This document shows, piece after piece, positions 42,266 to 50,300 of a DNA stretch of 64,000 nucleotides (position 1 is its first letter; each line of letters starts with the position of its first letter). The stretch comes from Asticcacaulis sp. EMRT-3 (GTDB lineage Bacteria > Pseudomonadota > Alphaproteobacteria > Caulobacterales > Caulobacteraceae), in contig NZ_JASERT010000001.1 of assembly GCF_030027245.1 (NCBI RefSeq), forward strand, positions 2,286,501-2,350,500, given 5' to 3'. The position numbers and the translations under genes are program-made. Below the pieces are notes generated by a model, which did not search any database, was not told the origin of the DNA, and was given only the letters and a program-made list of their open reading frames with translations.

Positions 42266-42909
42266 CAGGCCTCGTTTAAGCTGATCATGCCGCGTGTTGA
42301 CGCCACGGCATCGGCATCACCCATATAAAGCGGCGTCACATCATCATGGCCGCCGCCAAGAGTCAATTCGGCCAGCGCATCCAGCGACGGCCACGGCTGA
42401 TCGAGCACCGGAATACCGGGCAGGAACGGCCTGATCAGATCAGCGGCAGGGCCGGTCAGCACCTCAACCGGGCGGGTGGCCAGCCATTCCGCCAGCTCAT
42501 CGCGCGCCAGGCTTTGCGCGGCCTCGTCCGCATATTGCACATAGATGCGTCCGCGCCCGCCATCGATGGCGGACAGCGTTGCGCGCCCAGTGAGGTCGGG
42601 ATGGTGGCCCAGCGCAGCAAGCGTGCCCACGCCCTGCAATTTGAGGCCAAGCCCCGTCGCCAGCCCTTTTGCAAAGCTCAGACCGATACGCATACCGGTG
42701 AAGGAGCCGGGGCCGAGCGTGACGCCAATGTGACCGAGATCACGCGGCCCGCAACCGGCCTCGGCCAGCACATCCGCAACCATCGGGCCGAGACTTTCCT
42801 GCTGACCGCGCAGCATCGCCTCTGACCGGGTGGCCAGCGCCAGGTTGTTACGAAACACGCCCGCCTGACAGGCCGCCAGCGAGCTGTCAATGACCAGAGT
42901 CAGCGTCAC
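42265..42909 (-). CDS. tsaB: tRNA threonylcarbamoyladenosine biosynthesis protein TsaB
   Basis: The regulatory partner of TsaD in t6A37 synthesis on ANN-decoding tRNAs. 214 aa with an ASKHA-type fold: LVIDSSLAACQAGVF at the N-terminus and VTLGPGSFTGMRIGLSFAKG, the TsaB signature, near residues 65-85. It starts 1 base after the Nfu gene stop and overlaps rimI, indicating a tight operon. Confidence 0.94.
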   Translation of the reverse strand: MTLTLVIDSSLAACQAGVFRNNLALATRSEAMLRGQQESLGPMVADVLAEAGCGPRDLGHIGVTLGPGSFTGMRIGLSFAKGLATGLGLKLQGVGTLAALGHHPDLTGRATLSAIDGGRGRIYVQYADEAAQSLARDELAEWLATRPVEVLTGPAADLIRPFLPGIPVLDQPWPSLDALAELTLGGGHDDVTPLYMGDADAVASTRGMISLNEA

Positions 42910-42910
42910 C

Positions 42911-43477
42911 TTAAAGAACAGCTTCGATCGATTTTACTTCGGGCACATAATGTTTCATCAGGCTCTCAACCCCCTGACGCAGCGTGGCCGAGGACGACGG
43001 ACAGCCCGAACAGGCGCCGCGCATATGCAGATAAAGCGTGCCGGAATCCAGGTCGAACGAGCCGAATTCGATGTCGCCGCCATCCTGCGCCACGGCGGGG
43101 CGGACGCGGGTTTCGAGCAGGTCTTTGATCTCAGCGACGATCTGGCCCAGCTCCCCTTCATAAACAATCTCATCGGCCACCGCTTCGGAGCGCAGGATCG
43201 GCTGGCCGGAGGTGTAGAAATCCATGATGGCGGCCAGAATCGGCGGCTTGAGCTGCGCCCAGATCAGGCTTGATTCGGGCGAACGGCGCACAGTCAGGAA
43301 ATCGGAACCGAAAAACAGCCCGGCCACGCCGTCAATGGCGAACAGGGCCTCGGCCAGCGGCGACACCTTGGCCTCCTCGGCGGAGCGCAGTTCGCGTGTG
43401 CCCGTCTCCAGCACGGTCTTGCCGGGGATGAACTTGATGACATCGGGATTGGGCGTGGCTTCGGTCTGGATAAACAT
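42911..43477 (-). CDS. Nfu-type iron-sulfur scaffold/carrier protein (NifU C-terminal family)
   Basis: A 188-residue Fe-S carrier. The N-terminal Nfu_N domain (~1-88: MFIQTEATPNPDVIKFIPGK) is followed by the NifU-like C-terminal domain (~110-180) with the cluster-binding CSGCPSS motif (CxxC). Such proteins deliver 4Fe-4S clusters to client enzymes; RimO, encoded 17 kb away, is one possible client. First gene of the operon leading to tsaB, rimI and fur. Confidence 0.93.
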   Translation of the reverse strand: MFIQTEATPNPDVIKFIPGKTVLETGTRELRSAEEAKVSPLAEALFAIDGVAGLFFGSDFLTVRRSPESSLIWAQLKPPILAAIMDFYTSGQPILRSEAVADEIVYEGELGQIVAEIKDLLETRVRPAVAQDGGDIEFGSFDLDSGTLYLHMRGACSGCPSSSATLRQGVESLMKHYVPEVKSIEAVL

Positions 43478-43496
43478 GGCGCAAACTCATATGACG

Positions 43497-43600
43497 AGAG
43501 CGTGTTCCGATCTGATGGGATCAGATCGACGCTCTAAGCTTTTGTTTTGACGCACATCTGAATCCGAAAAGTGCGTCACACTTTTCGGGATGCGCTCTAG
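43497..43600. repeat. Second-type palindromic interspersed element
   Basis: Begins AGAGCGTG and ends GCGCTCTAG, like the 116-bp family, but has a different interior: CGATCTGATGGGATCAGATCG forms one hairpin and GTGCGTCACACTTTTCGGGA a second half. Only one copy is in the window. The form matches AGAGC...GCTCT elements common in alphaproteobacterial intergenic DNA. It lies upstream of the Nfu gene and before the dienelactone hydrolase gene. Confidence 0.6.
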
Positions 43601-43729
43601 AGCGCACAAATGGGCGCAAACGGGGCGCAAAACAAGTGGATTTGTCATCCAGACGGATTGTACCGGCGTAAAAGGCGGCTATAACCGCAACAGCATCTCT
43701 TACAGAACTTTTTGCAAAGGATTAAGCCT

Positions 43730-44395
43730 ATGGGCCAGATGATCACCCTGAAACGTCCCGATGGCGGCAGCCTTGATGCCTGGCTGTCCGGCGACGACAA
43801 GAGCCGCCCCGGCATTATCGTTATTCAGGAATGGTGGGGGCTGAACGACCACATCAAGTCGATCTGCGAGCGCTTTGCTGAGGCGGGCTATAATGCGCTG
43901 GCACCTGATCTCTATCATGGCCGCATCGCCAAAGACGCCGACGAGGCCAGCCATATGATGGACGGGCTCGATTTTCCCGGCGCCGTGCATGAAGACATCG
44001 CTTCGGCGCTCGCCTATCTGAAAACGATCAACGAAAAAGTCGCCGTCATGGGCTTTTGCATGGGGGGTGCCCTGACGATTGGCGCCGCCGCCCGGCTGAG
44101 CGGCTTTGGCGCGGCTGTCTGTTTCTATGGCGTGCCGCCGCGCGCGTTCGCCGCCCCCGAACAGATCAAGGTTCCGTTTCAGGGCCATTTCGGCGCACAG
44201 GATCACTGGATAACGCCCGCCGTGGTGGCCGGTCTGGAGGCCGAAATGCAGGCGGCGGGCAATGTGCCCGAAATCTGGTCTTATGACGCCGACCACGCCT
44301 TCTTCAACACAACGCGCCCGGAAGTCTATAACCCGCAGGCCGCCGAACTGGCCTGGAGCCGCATGATGGCCTTTCTGAAGGCGAAGCTGAATTAA
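43730..44395 (+). CDS. Dienelactone hydrolase family protein
   Basis: An alpha/beta hydrolase of the DLH/carboxymethylenebutenolidase family, 221 aa. Start ATG 43730 has AAAGGA 8 bases upstream (43716-43721). The Cys nucleophile lies in GFCMGGAL near residue 115, the acid Asp in FGAQDHWITP, and the His in DADHAFF. An N-terminal block IVIQEWWGLNDHIKSICERF is typical. Substrate is unknown; in non-degrader bacteria such enzymes are often general esterases. Confidence 0.9.
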   Translation: MGQMITLKRPDGGSLDAWLSGDDKSRPGIIVIQEWWGLNDHIKSICERFAEAGYNALAPDLYHGRIAKDADEASHMMDGLDFPGAVHEDIASALAYLKTINEKVAVMGFCMGGALTIGAAARLSGFGAAVCFYGVPPRAFAAPEQIKVPFQGHFGAQDHWITPAVVAGLEAEMQAAGNVPEIWSYDADHAFFNTTRPEVYNPQAAELAWSRMMAFLKAKLN

Positions 44396-44399
44396 GATT

Positions 44400-44767
44400 T
44401 CACCACGGAAAACACGGATCATGGCCTGCGGCCATGTCACGGATACGTGGTGGGCCTTCACTCAGCGTCAGAGCGGAACGAGTTGATGTGAATCGCCTTC
44501 TTCCCCTCTCCCCTTAATAAGGGGAGAGGGCGGGAGCCAAGCGTAGCGAAGGCGACCGGGTGAGGGGCAGTCTTAATGTACCCACCAAGCCCCTCATCCG
44601 GCCTTTGTTGCACTCAGGCCACCTTCTCCCCTCACGAGGGGAGAAGGGAGGGTTAAATGTCATCAGGCTCTATAATACTTTCCCTTTTCATCCGTGTCAT
44701 ATCCGTGTCTATCCGTGGTTCAACTTTTACACAGATTCCCTTGGCCGCATTCGCGGAGCCTGCGACA
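44400..44767. repeat. Mosaic of intergenic repeat modules left of the rnd island
   Basis: No gene is visible. The stretch holds CACGGAAAACACGGATCATGG (44403 on) with an internal hairpin, a CTCTCCCC...GACCGGGTGAGGGG module (44501-44569), its inverted partner (44588-44650) and ATCCGTGTC...ATCCGTGG repeats (44690-44725). These resemble modules at 36314-36388 and at 44866-45030. Confidence 0.6.
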
Positions 44768-44845
44768 TTGACCTGAACCACATTTGGGCTTAGGCGAAAA
44801 GCCTGATAAGCTTGACGTTCTGAAAGGCCGCGCATCTTGACCATT
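44768..44845 (+). repeat. 78-bp direct repeat, left copy (rnd 5' region)
   Basis: Identical over 78 bases to 48847-48924, which is the ribosome-binding-site region and first codons of the intact rnd gene. Here the rnd TTG start (44837) is followed by only a few matching codons before the sequence diverges, so this is a truncated, non-functional copy. Confidence 0.95.
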
Positions 44846-44863
44846 CTCTTCCATAATAGATTT
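44837..44863 (+). pseudogene. rnd: Truncated start of rnd
   Basis: TTG ACC ATT then diverged codons, reading MTILFHNRF against MTIFYHEGD in the intact gene at 48916. The remainder of rnd is missing here. Confidence 0.6.
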
Positions 44864-45257
44864 TTTAGCCCGGAAAACACGGATCATGGCCAATGGATTG
44901 GCCTCCCTGATAGCGGTAGCGTGCGACGATCCTGAATATCTGTGTCTATCTGTGGATTCACAAATCCTACGCTTGCGGCGGCGACTGCCGGGAAGAAGGG
45001 ATCCACAGATGAACACAGATGTTCAGAACGGATTTCACGCGACCGCTATCGGCATAGCCTGTTTCAGATGAGAGATCGCGCTCTGCCGGGGGAGAAGCTT
45101 TTCATGTCCGTAAAATCTTGTCTGCCCGCATGATTGCCATTTTAAATGGCAAAGTTATAAATTCATTTATTTGCAGCTTTAAGATTCCTAAATCGGCCAC
45201 AAAGGTAATCTGAGTGGGCTCAAGGGTGTGCATACACGCCTTTTTGATTAGTCGTTT
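44846..45257. other. Non-coding repeat-rich stretch between the left direct repeat and IS66
   Basis: Contains further CACGGAT/CACAGAT modules (44873-44886; 44940-44965 and 45001-45027) and then an AT-rich segment (45120-45257). Open frames here are short and unsupported. It is the left part of the island that IS66 later entered. Confidence 0.5.
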
Positions 45258-45265
45258 AGTTAATG
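45258..45265. repeat. IS66 target-site duplication, left
   Basis: AGTTAATG, repeated exactly at 47717-47724. Confidence 0.9.
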
Positions 45266-45350
45266 GTAAGCGGTGTTCTGCCCCCACGTTCCCTTTTCGG
45301 CATTGATCTGCGCATGGCTTGTTCAGAGTTGAACGAGAGGGACTTTCTCC

Positions 45351-45743
45351 ATGGAGACTACACCGGAGATTCTCACTGGAAGGGCGGTCCGCAGTGGGAC
45401 CCGGCGTTCGCGCCGATGGCCGGATGAGGTCAAGGCGCGGCTTGTTGCAGAGACCTTGCGGCCTGGGGTAAGCGTCAATGAAGTGGCGCGCCGTGCCGGG
45501 GTAAAGGCGAACCACCTGTCTTCATGGCGCACCTTGGCGCGGAGGGGCAAGTTGATCTTGCCGGCGCCTGAGGACGACGTTGAATTTAGCGCTCTGGTGG
45601 TCAGCGAACCGGCCCCGGTCGCGGCTACGCATCCGGCTATCAGGCCTGAGATCGTGGTCGGGAATGTGACGATCCGTCTTGAAGACGACGCTTCAGCAGA
45701 TCGTATTGCGGCAGTTGCGTGTGCCATGATGGCGTCGGTATGA
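45351..45743 (+). CDS. tnpA: IS66 accessory protein TnpA
   Basis: 130-residue HTH protein of IS66 elements. The homeodomain-like HTH is at ~22-65 (RRWPDEVKARLVAETLRPG, VNEVARRAGVKANHLSSW). The C-terminal half is acidic. Its stop overlaps the tnpB start (ATGA). Confidence 0.93.
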   Translation: METTPEILTGRAVRSGTRRSRRWPDEVKARLVAETLRPGVSVNEVARRAGVKANHLSSWRTLARRGKLILPAPEDDVEFSALVVSEPAPVAATHPAIRPEIVVGNVTIRLEDDASADRIAAVACAMMASV

Positions 45744-46093
45744 TCTTCCCGTCAAACCGGGTACGGATCATGGTGGCGACCAAGCCAATCGACTTCCGTA
45801 AAGGGCATGATGGTCTTGCCGCACTGGTGAAGAACCAATTGCACAAAGACCCCTTCACCGGCACGGTCTTCGTCTTCCGGTCGCGCAAGGCGGACCGCCT
45901 GAAGTTGCTCTATTGGGACGGCACCGGACTGGTGATGGCCTATAAACGGCTGGAGGCGCATGTGTTCACCTGGCCGGCGATCAAGGACGGACTTATGAGC
46001 CTTAGCCATGCTCAGTTTGAGGCGTTGTTCTCGGGGCTGGACTGGCGCCGAGTCCGGGCCCTGGAGGCGCGTGCACCGGAGGCGGTGGAATAG
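45740..46093 (+). CDS. tnpB: IS66 accessory protein TnpB
   Basis: 117-residue IS66 Orf2 protein from ATG 45740 (MIFPSNRVRIMVATKPIDF), coupled to tnpA by a 4-base overlap. The hallmark blocks KPIDFRKGHDGLAALV, FVFRSRKADRLKLLYWDGTG and LVMAYKRLE are all present. Needed for transposition in IS66 elements; not to be confused with the RNA-guided TnpB of IS200/IS605. Confidence 0.95.
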   Translation: MIFPSNRVRIMVATKPIDFRKGHDGLAALVKNQLHKDPFTGTVFVFRSRKADRLKLLYWDGTGLVMAYKRLEAHVFTWPAIKDGLMSLSHAQFEALFSGLDWRRVRALEARAPEAVE

Positions 46094-46161
46094 CTGCGAC
46101 AAGATGACTCGGGGGGCATTTTAGGCAGGAAGGTAAAAGCGGATTTTGTTAGATTGCCGTC

Positions 46162-47700
46162 ATGCTCAACCCCGCCAATTTGCCTGATGATATAGCGGTT
46201 CTCAAAGCCATGCTGGTGGCTTCTGAGGCCCGCAATCTGCGCAAGGATGACCGGATCGAGCGATTGGAGAAGCTGGTCGCCGCCTTCAGGCAGGCCGCCT
46301 TCGGGCGCAAATCCGAGAAGGCCGAGCCGGGTCAGTTTGAACTGGCCCTGGAAGACCTTGAAACCGCTATCGCCGCGATCCATGCTGAGGAAGAGGCCGA
46401 TGCGCCTTGTGGTAAACGGGCTGCAAAGTCTCGCGCTGGCAATCGCGGGGCCTTACCCGGCCATCTGCCCCGCATCGAAGAGGTTATTGAGCCTGACAGT
46501 CTGCTCTGTGCCTGCGGCAACGGCTTACATTGCATTGGTGAAGACAGGTGCGAGCGGCTGGACGTGATCCCGGCGCAGTTCCGCGTCATCGTCACCCGCC
46601 GCCCCAAATATGCCTGCCGGGCCTGCACGGATGGCATAACTCAAGCCTCTGCTCCGGCGCGCCTCGTTCCCGGTGGCCTGCCGACTGAGGCGACTGTGGC
46701 TCATGTGCTGGTCAGTAAGTATGCCGACCATCTGCCCCTGTATCGGCAGGCCCAGATTTATAGCCGCCAAGGCGTTGACCTTGACCGGTCTACGCTGGCT
46801 GACTGGGTTGGCCGGGCCGCGTTCGAGTTGCGCCCGGTGTGGGGCGCCCTGATCGCCAATCTGAAGCAATCCACCAAGCTCTTTATGGATGAAACCCGCG
46901 CCCCGGTACTTGATCCCGGCGCACGTAAAACAAAAACCGGATACTTCTGGGCCCTGGCCCGCGATGACCGACCGTGGAACGGTGCGGCGCCGCCTGGTGT
47001 CGCCTTCACCTACGCGCCCGGGCGTGGCGGGCAGTATGCCGAACATATCTTGCAGGGCTTCACCGGCATTCTGCAGGTCGACGGCTATGCTGGTTACAAT
47101 CGCCTGATCGCACCCGACCGTATCGGCCCGGCAATCCGGCTGGCCTATTGCTGGGCGCATGCCCGTCGTAAGCTGTTTGAGATTACCCGCGCCGGTCCGG
47201 CGCCAATCGCCGAAGAGGGCCTCAGGCGCATCGCCGATCTCTACAAGATCGAAGGGGACATCCGCGGTAGCGATCCGGCGGTGCGTCTGGCTGCACGACA
47301 ATTACGATCTGGCCCCGTAGTGGCCGATATAGAGGCATGGCTCAACAATCACCGCAGCCGTGTCGCCGCCAAATCGCCGCTTGGCGAGGCATTGAATTAC
47401 ATCGCCAAATACTGGGGCGGCCTCTGCCAGTTCCTCGACGACGGCTGCGTCGAGCTGGACAACAACACTGTTGAACGCACGATCCGGCCTATCGCCCTGA
47501 ACCGGAAAAACGCTCTCTTTGCAGGCCATGACGCCGGCGCTCAAAACTGGGCCATCATCGCGTCACTGATCGAAACGTGCAAACTGAACGGCATCGATCC
47601 CCATGCCTACCTGACCAACACCCTAAGGGCCATCGCGGGCGGACATAAGCAAAGCCAGATCGACCACCTTCTCCCTTGCAACTACGCCGTCAAGGTGTGA
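46162..47700 (+). CDS. tnpC: IS66-family transposase TnpC
   Basis: The 512-residue DDE transposase. The N-terminal coiled-coil/leucine zipper (~15-50) is followed by a Cys-rich zinc finger (CACGNGLHCIGEDRCERL, YACRAC) and the transposase core (FMDETRAPVLDPGARKTKTG, QVDGYAGYNRL, and VELDNNTVERTIRPIALNRK near the end). No stop or frameshift. Ends 16 bases before the right terminus of the element. Confidence 0.95.
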   Translation: MLNPANLPDDIAVLKAMLVASEARNLRKDDRIERLEKLVAAFRQAAFGRKSEKAEPGQFELALEDLETAIAAIHAEEEADAPCGKRAAKSRAGNRGALPGHLPRIEEVIEPDSLLCACGNGLHCIGEDRCERLDVIPAQFRVIVTRRPKYACRACTDGITQASAPARLVPGGLPTEATVAHVLVSKYADHLPLYRQAQIYSRQGVDLDRSTLADWVGRAAFELRPVWGALIANLKQSTKLFMDETRAPVLDPGARKTKTGYFWALARDDRPWNGAAPPGVAFTYAPGRGGQYAEHILQGFTGILQVDGYAGYNRLIAPDRIGPAIRLAYCWAHARRKLFEITRAGPAPIAEEGLRRIADLYKIEGDIRGSDPAVRLAARQLRSGPVVADIEAWLNNHRSRVAAKSPLGEALNYIAKYWGGLCQFLDDGCVELDNNTVERTIRPIALNRKNALFAGHDAGAQNWAIIASLIETCKLNGIDPHAYLTNTLRAIAGGHKQSQIDHLLPCNYAVKV

Positions 47701-47716
47701 GCGAAACACCGCTTAC

Positions 47717-47724
47717 AGTTAATG
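47717..47724. repeat. IS66 target-site duplication, right
   Basis: AGTTAATG, exact copy of 45258-45265. Confidence 0.9.
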
Positions 47725-47788
47725 GCATGATCCATACATAATCTGCTTGCCTTAAAAAGGCATTTCTTGATTGAAGGGGGTTTTTAAA

Positions 47789-48679
47789 ATGTCAGACGAT
47801 ACTAAGGAGCTCGTCAAACAAGCAGCCGACCAATTGGCCAAAAAATTAAACATCAAATCACCAAACTTGCTAGTCGGTAAGCCTAAAGTTACAGAAACTG
47901 CTGGGTCGCACATAACTGTCGTGAAGACAAATTGGCCAGAATTGACCATCAGAGTTTGGTGCGACAAGGTTATGGATGGTAAATCCATTTCCTATTGGAG
48001 TGGCTTTGGCTCAATAAACTATGAACCAATTGAGAAATTGTTGTCACTTTGCGGCGACCGCATCGACAAACCGCTTCATCGCGGTTCAAATGATATGGAA
48101 CCATATGGAGATGGTAAGAACTATAGATTCAAAAAATCTCTAACTGAGAATGAGATGCTTCAAGCATTTACGGAAAAATATCCAAGGTCTTGTGGATTTG
48201 GCGTATATAATAGTGGTGACATCTATGATGTTAATCGAGCATATAATTTTATTTCTAATATCATAAACCTTGTTTCTACATTGAGTATAGACATGGAAAG
48301 CGATTTATTTGTTGAAGAGTTTGGAGTCAGCGAAGGTGAAAAAATTGCTCACAAGAGGTCAGAAAAGATTAAACGAAATTCAAAGATCATCCGCAGAAAA
48401 AAAGCAAGCACTATGGAATCTTACGGGCAATTAGCCTGCGAGGTATGCAATTTTGATTTCCGTAAAAAGTATGGCGAATTAGGTGATAGCTTTGCTGAGG
48501 TTCACCATCTAAAGCCAATCGCCGAGAATACAACTGCAACCATTACAAAACTTGATGATTTAGCCATCGTCTGTGCAAATTGCCATAGAATGTTACACCG
48601 GAAAAACTTGTTGAGCATTGACAAACTGAAACAGCTAATTTCGGCAGCCGAGATTTCAGATACTCGTGCATCAAGCTAG
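47789..48679 (+). CDS. HNH endonuclease (McrA-like), horizontally acquired
   Basis: Start ATG 47789 (MSDDTKELVK) has AAGGGGG upstream. 296 aa. The C-terminal ~90 residues form an HNH nuclease with paired zinc CxxC motifs: CEVCNFDF near 217, EVHHLKPIAE near 238 and CANCHRMLHR near 262. The N-terminal ~180 residues have no family I recognise and may be the DNA- or modification-sensing part, as in McrA-type restriction enzymes. Codon use is strikingly AT-rich compared with every neighbour. No methylase gene is adjacent, so if it is a restriction enzyme it would be modification-dependent (inference). It lies in the island between the rnd repeats. Confidence 0.82.
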   Translation: MSDDTKELVKQAADQLAKKLNIKSPNLLVGKPKVTETAGSHITVVKTNWPELTIRVWCDKVMDGKSISYWSGFGSINYEPIEKLLSLCGDRIDKPLHRGSNDMEPYGDGKNYRFKKSLTENEMLQAFTEKYPRSCGFGVYNSGDIYDVNRAYNFISNIINLVSTLSIDMESDLFVEEFGVSEGEKIAHKRSEKIKRNSKIIRRKKASTMESYGQLACEVCNFDFRKKYGELGDSFAEVHHLKPIAENTTATITKLDDLAIVCANCHRMLHRKNLLSIDKLKQLISAAEISDTRASS

Positions 48680-48840
48680 CCATTTGTTTTTCCATTGGCA
48701 GCAGTACACTTTTCAAATCTAGGCCAACCAAAATCGAGAGCATGGTCACGGATATGTTTTTTCGAAGCAATCTTTATGCCTCCCTTCCGACGAGACGGGC
48801 TAGCTACCTTCACCGTAAATGGGGAAAGATGAAAATGCTC
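48676..48840 (-). pseudogene. Possible 3' fragment of an unrecognised gene
   Basis: A minus-strand frame between the HNH stop and the right 78-bp repeat reads FTVKVASPSRRKGGIKIASK, KHIRDHALDFGWPRF and ends at 48676. Base composition is intermediate. There is no start within the segment and the frame continues upstream only as an antisense shadow of rnd. It may be the tail of a gene cut at the repeat junction, or chance. Confidence 0.25.
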
Positions 48841-48846
48841 GGGCCG

Positions 48847-48924
48847 TTGACCTGAACCACATTTGGGCTTAGGCGAAAAGCCTGATAAGCTTGACGTTCT
48901 GAAAGGCCGCGCATCTTGACCATT
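48847..48924 (+). repeat. 78-bp direct repeat, right copy (rnd 5' region)
   Basis: Identical to 44768-44845. It contains the upstream region, ribosome-binding site and first three codons of the intact rnd gene. Confidence 0.95.
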
Positions 48925-49536
48925 TTCTACCATGAAGGCGACCTGCCCGATGGCCTTGACCTCGGCGCTTCGGTGGCCATCGATTCCGAAACCATGGGCC
49001 TGCGTTTTCGCCGCGATGAGCTGTGCGTGGTGCAGTTGTCGGCGGGCGACGGCCATGCCCATGTCGTGCGCATGAACCGCCCCGGCTATGACTGCCCCAA
49101 TCTGAAGCGCCTGCTGGCCGACGAGCAGGTGTTGAAAATCTTCCACTATGGCCGCTTTGACATCGGCATGTTCGAGCTGCATCTCGGCGTCACCACCACC
49201 CCCGTCTATTGCACCAAGATCGCCTCGAAACTGGCGCGCACCTATACCGACCGCCACGGCCTGAAGGATCTGGTGCGCGAGCTTCTGAGCGTCGATCTGA
49301 GTAAGGCGCAACAATCGAGCGACTGGGGGCAGGCCACGCTGAGCCCTGAGCAACTGGCCTATGCGGCATCTGATGTATTGCATCTGCACGCCCTGAAGGA
49401 CAAGCTCGACATGATGCTGGTGCGCGAAGGTCGCAACCATCTGGCCGAGGCTGCGTTTGCCTATTTACCGCACCGCGTCAAACTCGATTTGGCAGGCTGG
49501 GAAGATTGCGATATCTTCGCCCATTCGTGGTCATAA
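48916..49536 (+). CDS. rnd: Ribonuclease D-like 3'-5' exonuclease
   Basis: A DEDDy exonuclease of 206 aa, shorter than E. coli RNase D because it lacks HRDC domains; this short form is usual in alphaproteobacteria. It starts with TTG (reading MTIFYHEGDLPDG), with GAAAGG upstream. Exo I is AIDSETMGL (Asp23, Glu25), Exo II is FHYGRFDIGMF near 77-87, and Exo III is YAASDVLHLHAL near 155-166. It leads into lptC after 25 bases. Its 5' region is duplicated 4.1 kb upstream. Confidence 0.92.
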   Translation: MTIFYHEGDLPDGLDLGASVAIDSETMGLRFRRDELCVVQLSAGDGHAHVVRMNRPGYDCPNLKRLLADEQVLKIFHYGRFDIGMFELHLGVTTTPVYCTKIASKLARTYTDRHGLKDLVRELLSVDLSKAQQSSDWGQATLSPEQLAYAASDVLHLHALKDKLDMMLVREGRNHLAEAAFAYLPHRVKLDLAGWEDCDIFAHSWS

Positions 49537-49561
49537 CCGGCCCTGATTTTTAAGCGCGCAC

Positions 49562-50263
49562 ATGAACCTGTCCGATCTGTCCCTGCCCCCTACCGGCCAT
49601 TTGCCCGGCGCGCAACGTCTCGATGCCGAGACGGAAACCGCCCTGCGCCACGCCAGGCTGGCCAAGCAGGCGATCATGGTCCGGCGGCGTTCGCGGCGCA
49701 TCAAGTCGCTGCGTTATCTGTTTCCCGGCGCGGTGATCGCGCTTTTGCTGCTCAATATTGGCTGGATCACGGTTCAGACCATCATCAATTCGATGAACAT
49801 CTATGGCAGCAATGATGCCGAGATCCGCATGACCAATCCGCGCTATTTCGGACGCAATGACAATGGCGAGCACTATACGATCGGCGGGCTGGAGGCTGTG
49901 CGTAAGGGGCCAAATTCGGTCACAGTCACTTTAAAAGCGCCCAATATCGATTTCCGATCCGATTCAGGCAGCACCACCCACGTCACGGCCGCCAACGGGG
50001 TTTATGACCAGACGACGCGCCGCCTGACCCTGATGGGTCATGTGGTGATGGTGTCGAGTAGCGATAATATGAACCTGAAAACCGACGAGGCGGTGGTTGA
50101 TATGATCAATTCCACCATATCGGGTGACAAACACGTTGAAGGAACCAGCACTTCGGGTCATATAGTGGCCGAATCCTTTGCCCTGTCGGACGATGGCAAG
50201 CAGTCCATCTTCCACGGCAGGGGCGACACGAAGGTCTGGATTACGATCAATCAGACGAAATAG
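49562..50263 (+). CDS. lptC: LPS export protein LptC
   Basis: A bitopic inner-membrane protein of the Lpt bridge, 233 aa. A cytoplasmic N-terminus is followed by one membrane helix (~58-78: PGAVIALLLLNIGWITVQTI) and then a periplasmic beta-jellyroll (~90-230, with VTAANGVYDQTTRRLTLMGH). Passes lipopolysaccharide from LptBFG to LptA. It lies between rnd and lptA, the standard order. Confidence 0.88.
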   Translation: MNLSDLSLPPTGHLPGAQRLDAETETALRHARLAKQAIMVRRRSRRIKSLRYLFPGAVIALLLLNIGWITVQTIINSMNIYGSNDAEIRMTNPRYFGRNDNGEHYTIGGLEAVRKGPNSVTVTLKAPNIDFRSDSGSTTHVTAANGVYDQTTRRLTLMGHVVMVSSSDNMNLKTDEAVVDMINSTISGDKHVEGTSTSGHIVAESFALSDDGKQSIFHGRGDTKVWITINQTK

Positions 50264-50300
50264 CGCCATATATTCAGCTATCGGCGAGGAACGGGACGAC

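Larger units (their letters stand above)
45266..47716 (+). mobile_element. IS66-family insertion sequence, intact
   Basis: A 2451-bp element with terminal repeats starting GTAAGCGGTGTT (left) and ending AACACCGCTTAC (right). A perfect 8-bp target duplication (AGTTAATG) flanks it, the size typical of IS66. It carries tnpA, tnpB and tnpC in order on the plus strand. Intact ends and duplication suggest recent insertion. Confidence 0.95.

Noticed and set aside
45740..46093. RNA-guided TnpB nuclease
   Set aside because: This is the small IS66 accessory TnpB (117 aa); it has no RuvC or zinc-ribbon nuclease domain.
48676..49440. 254-codon minus-strand frame as a full gene
   Set aside because: Most of it is antisense to rnd; only the final ~55 residues outside rnd look protein-like, so only that fragment is listed.
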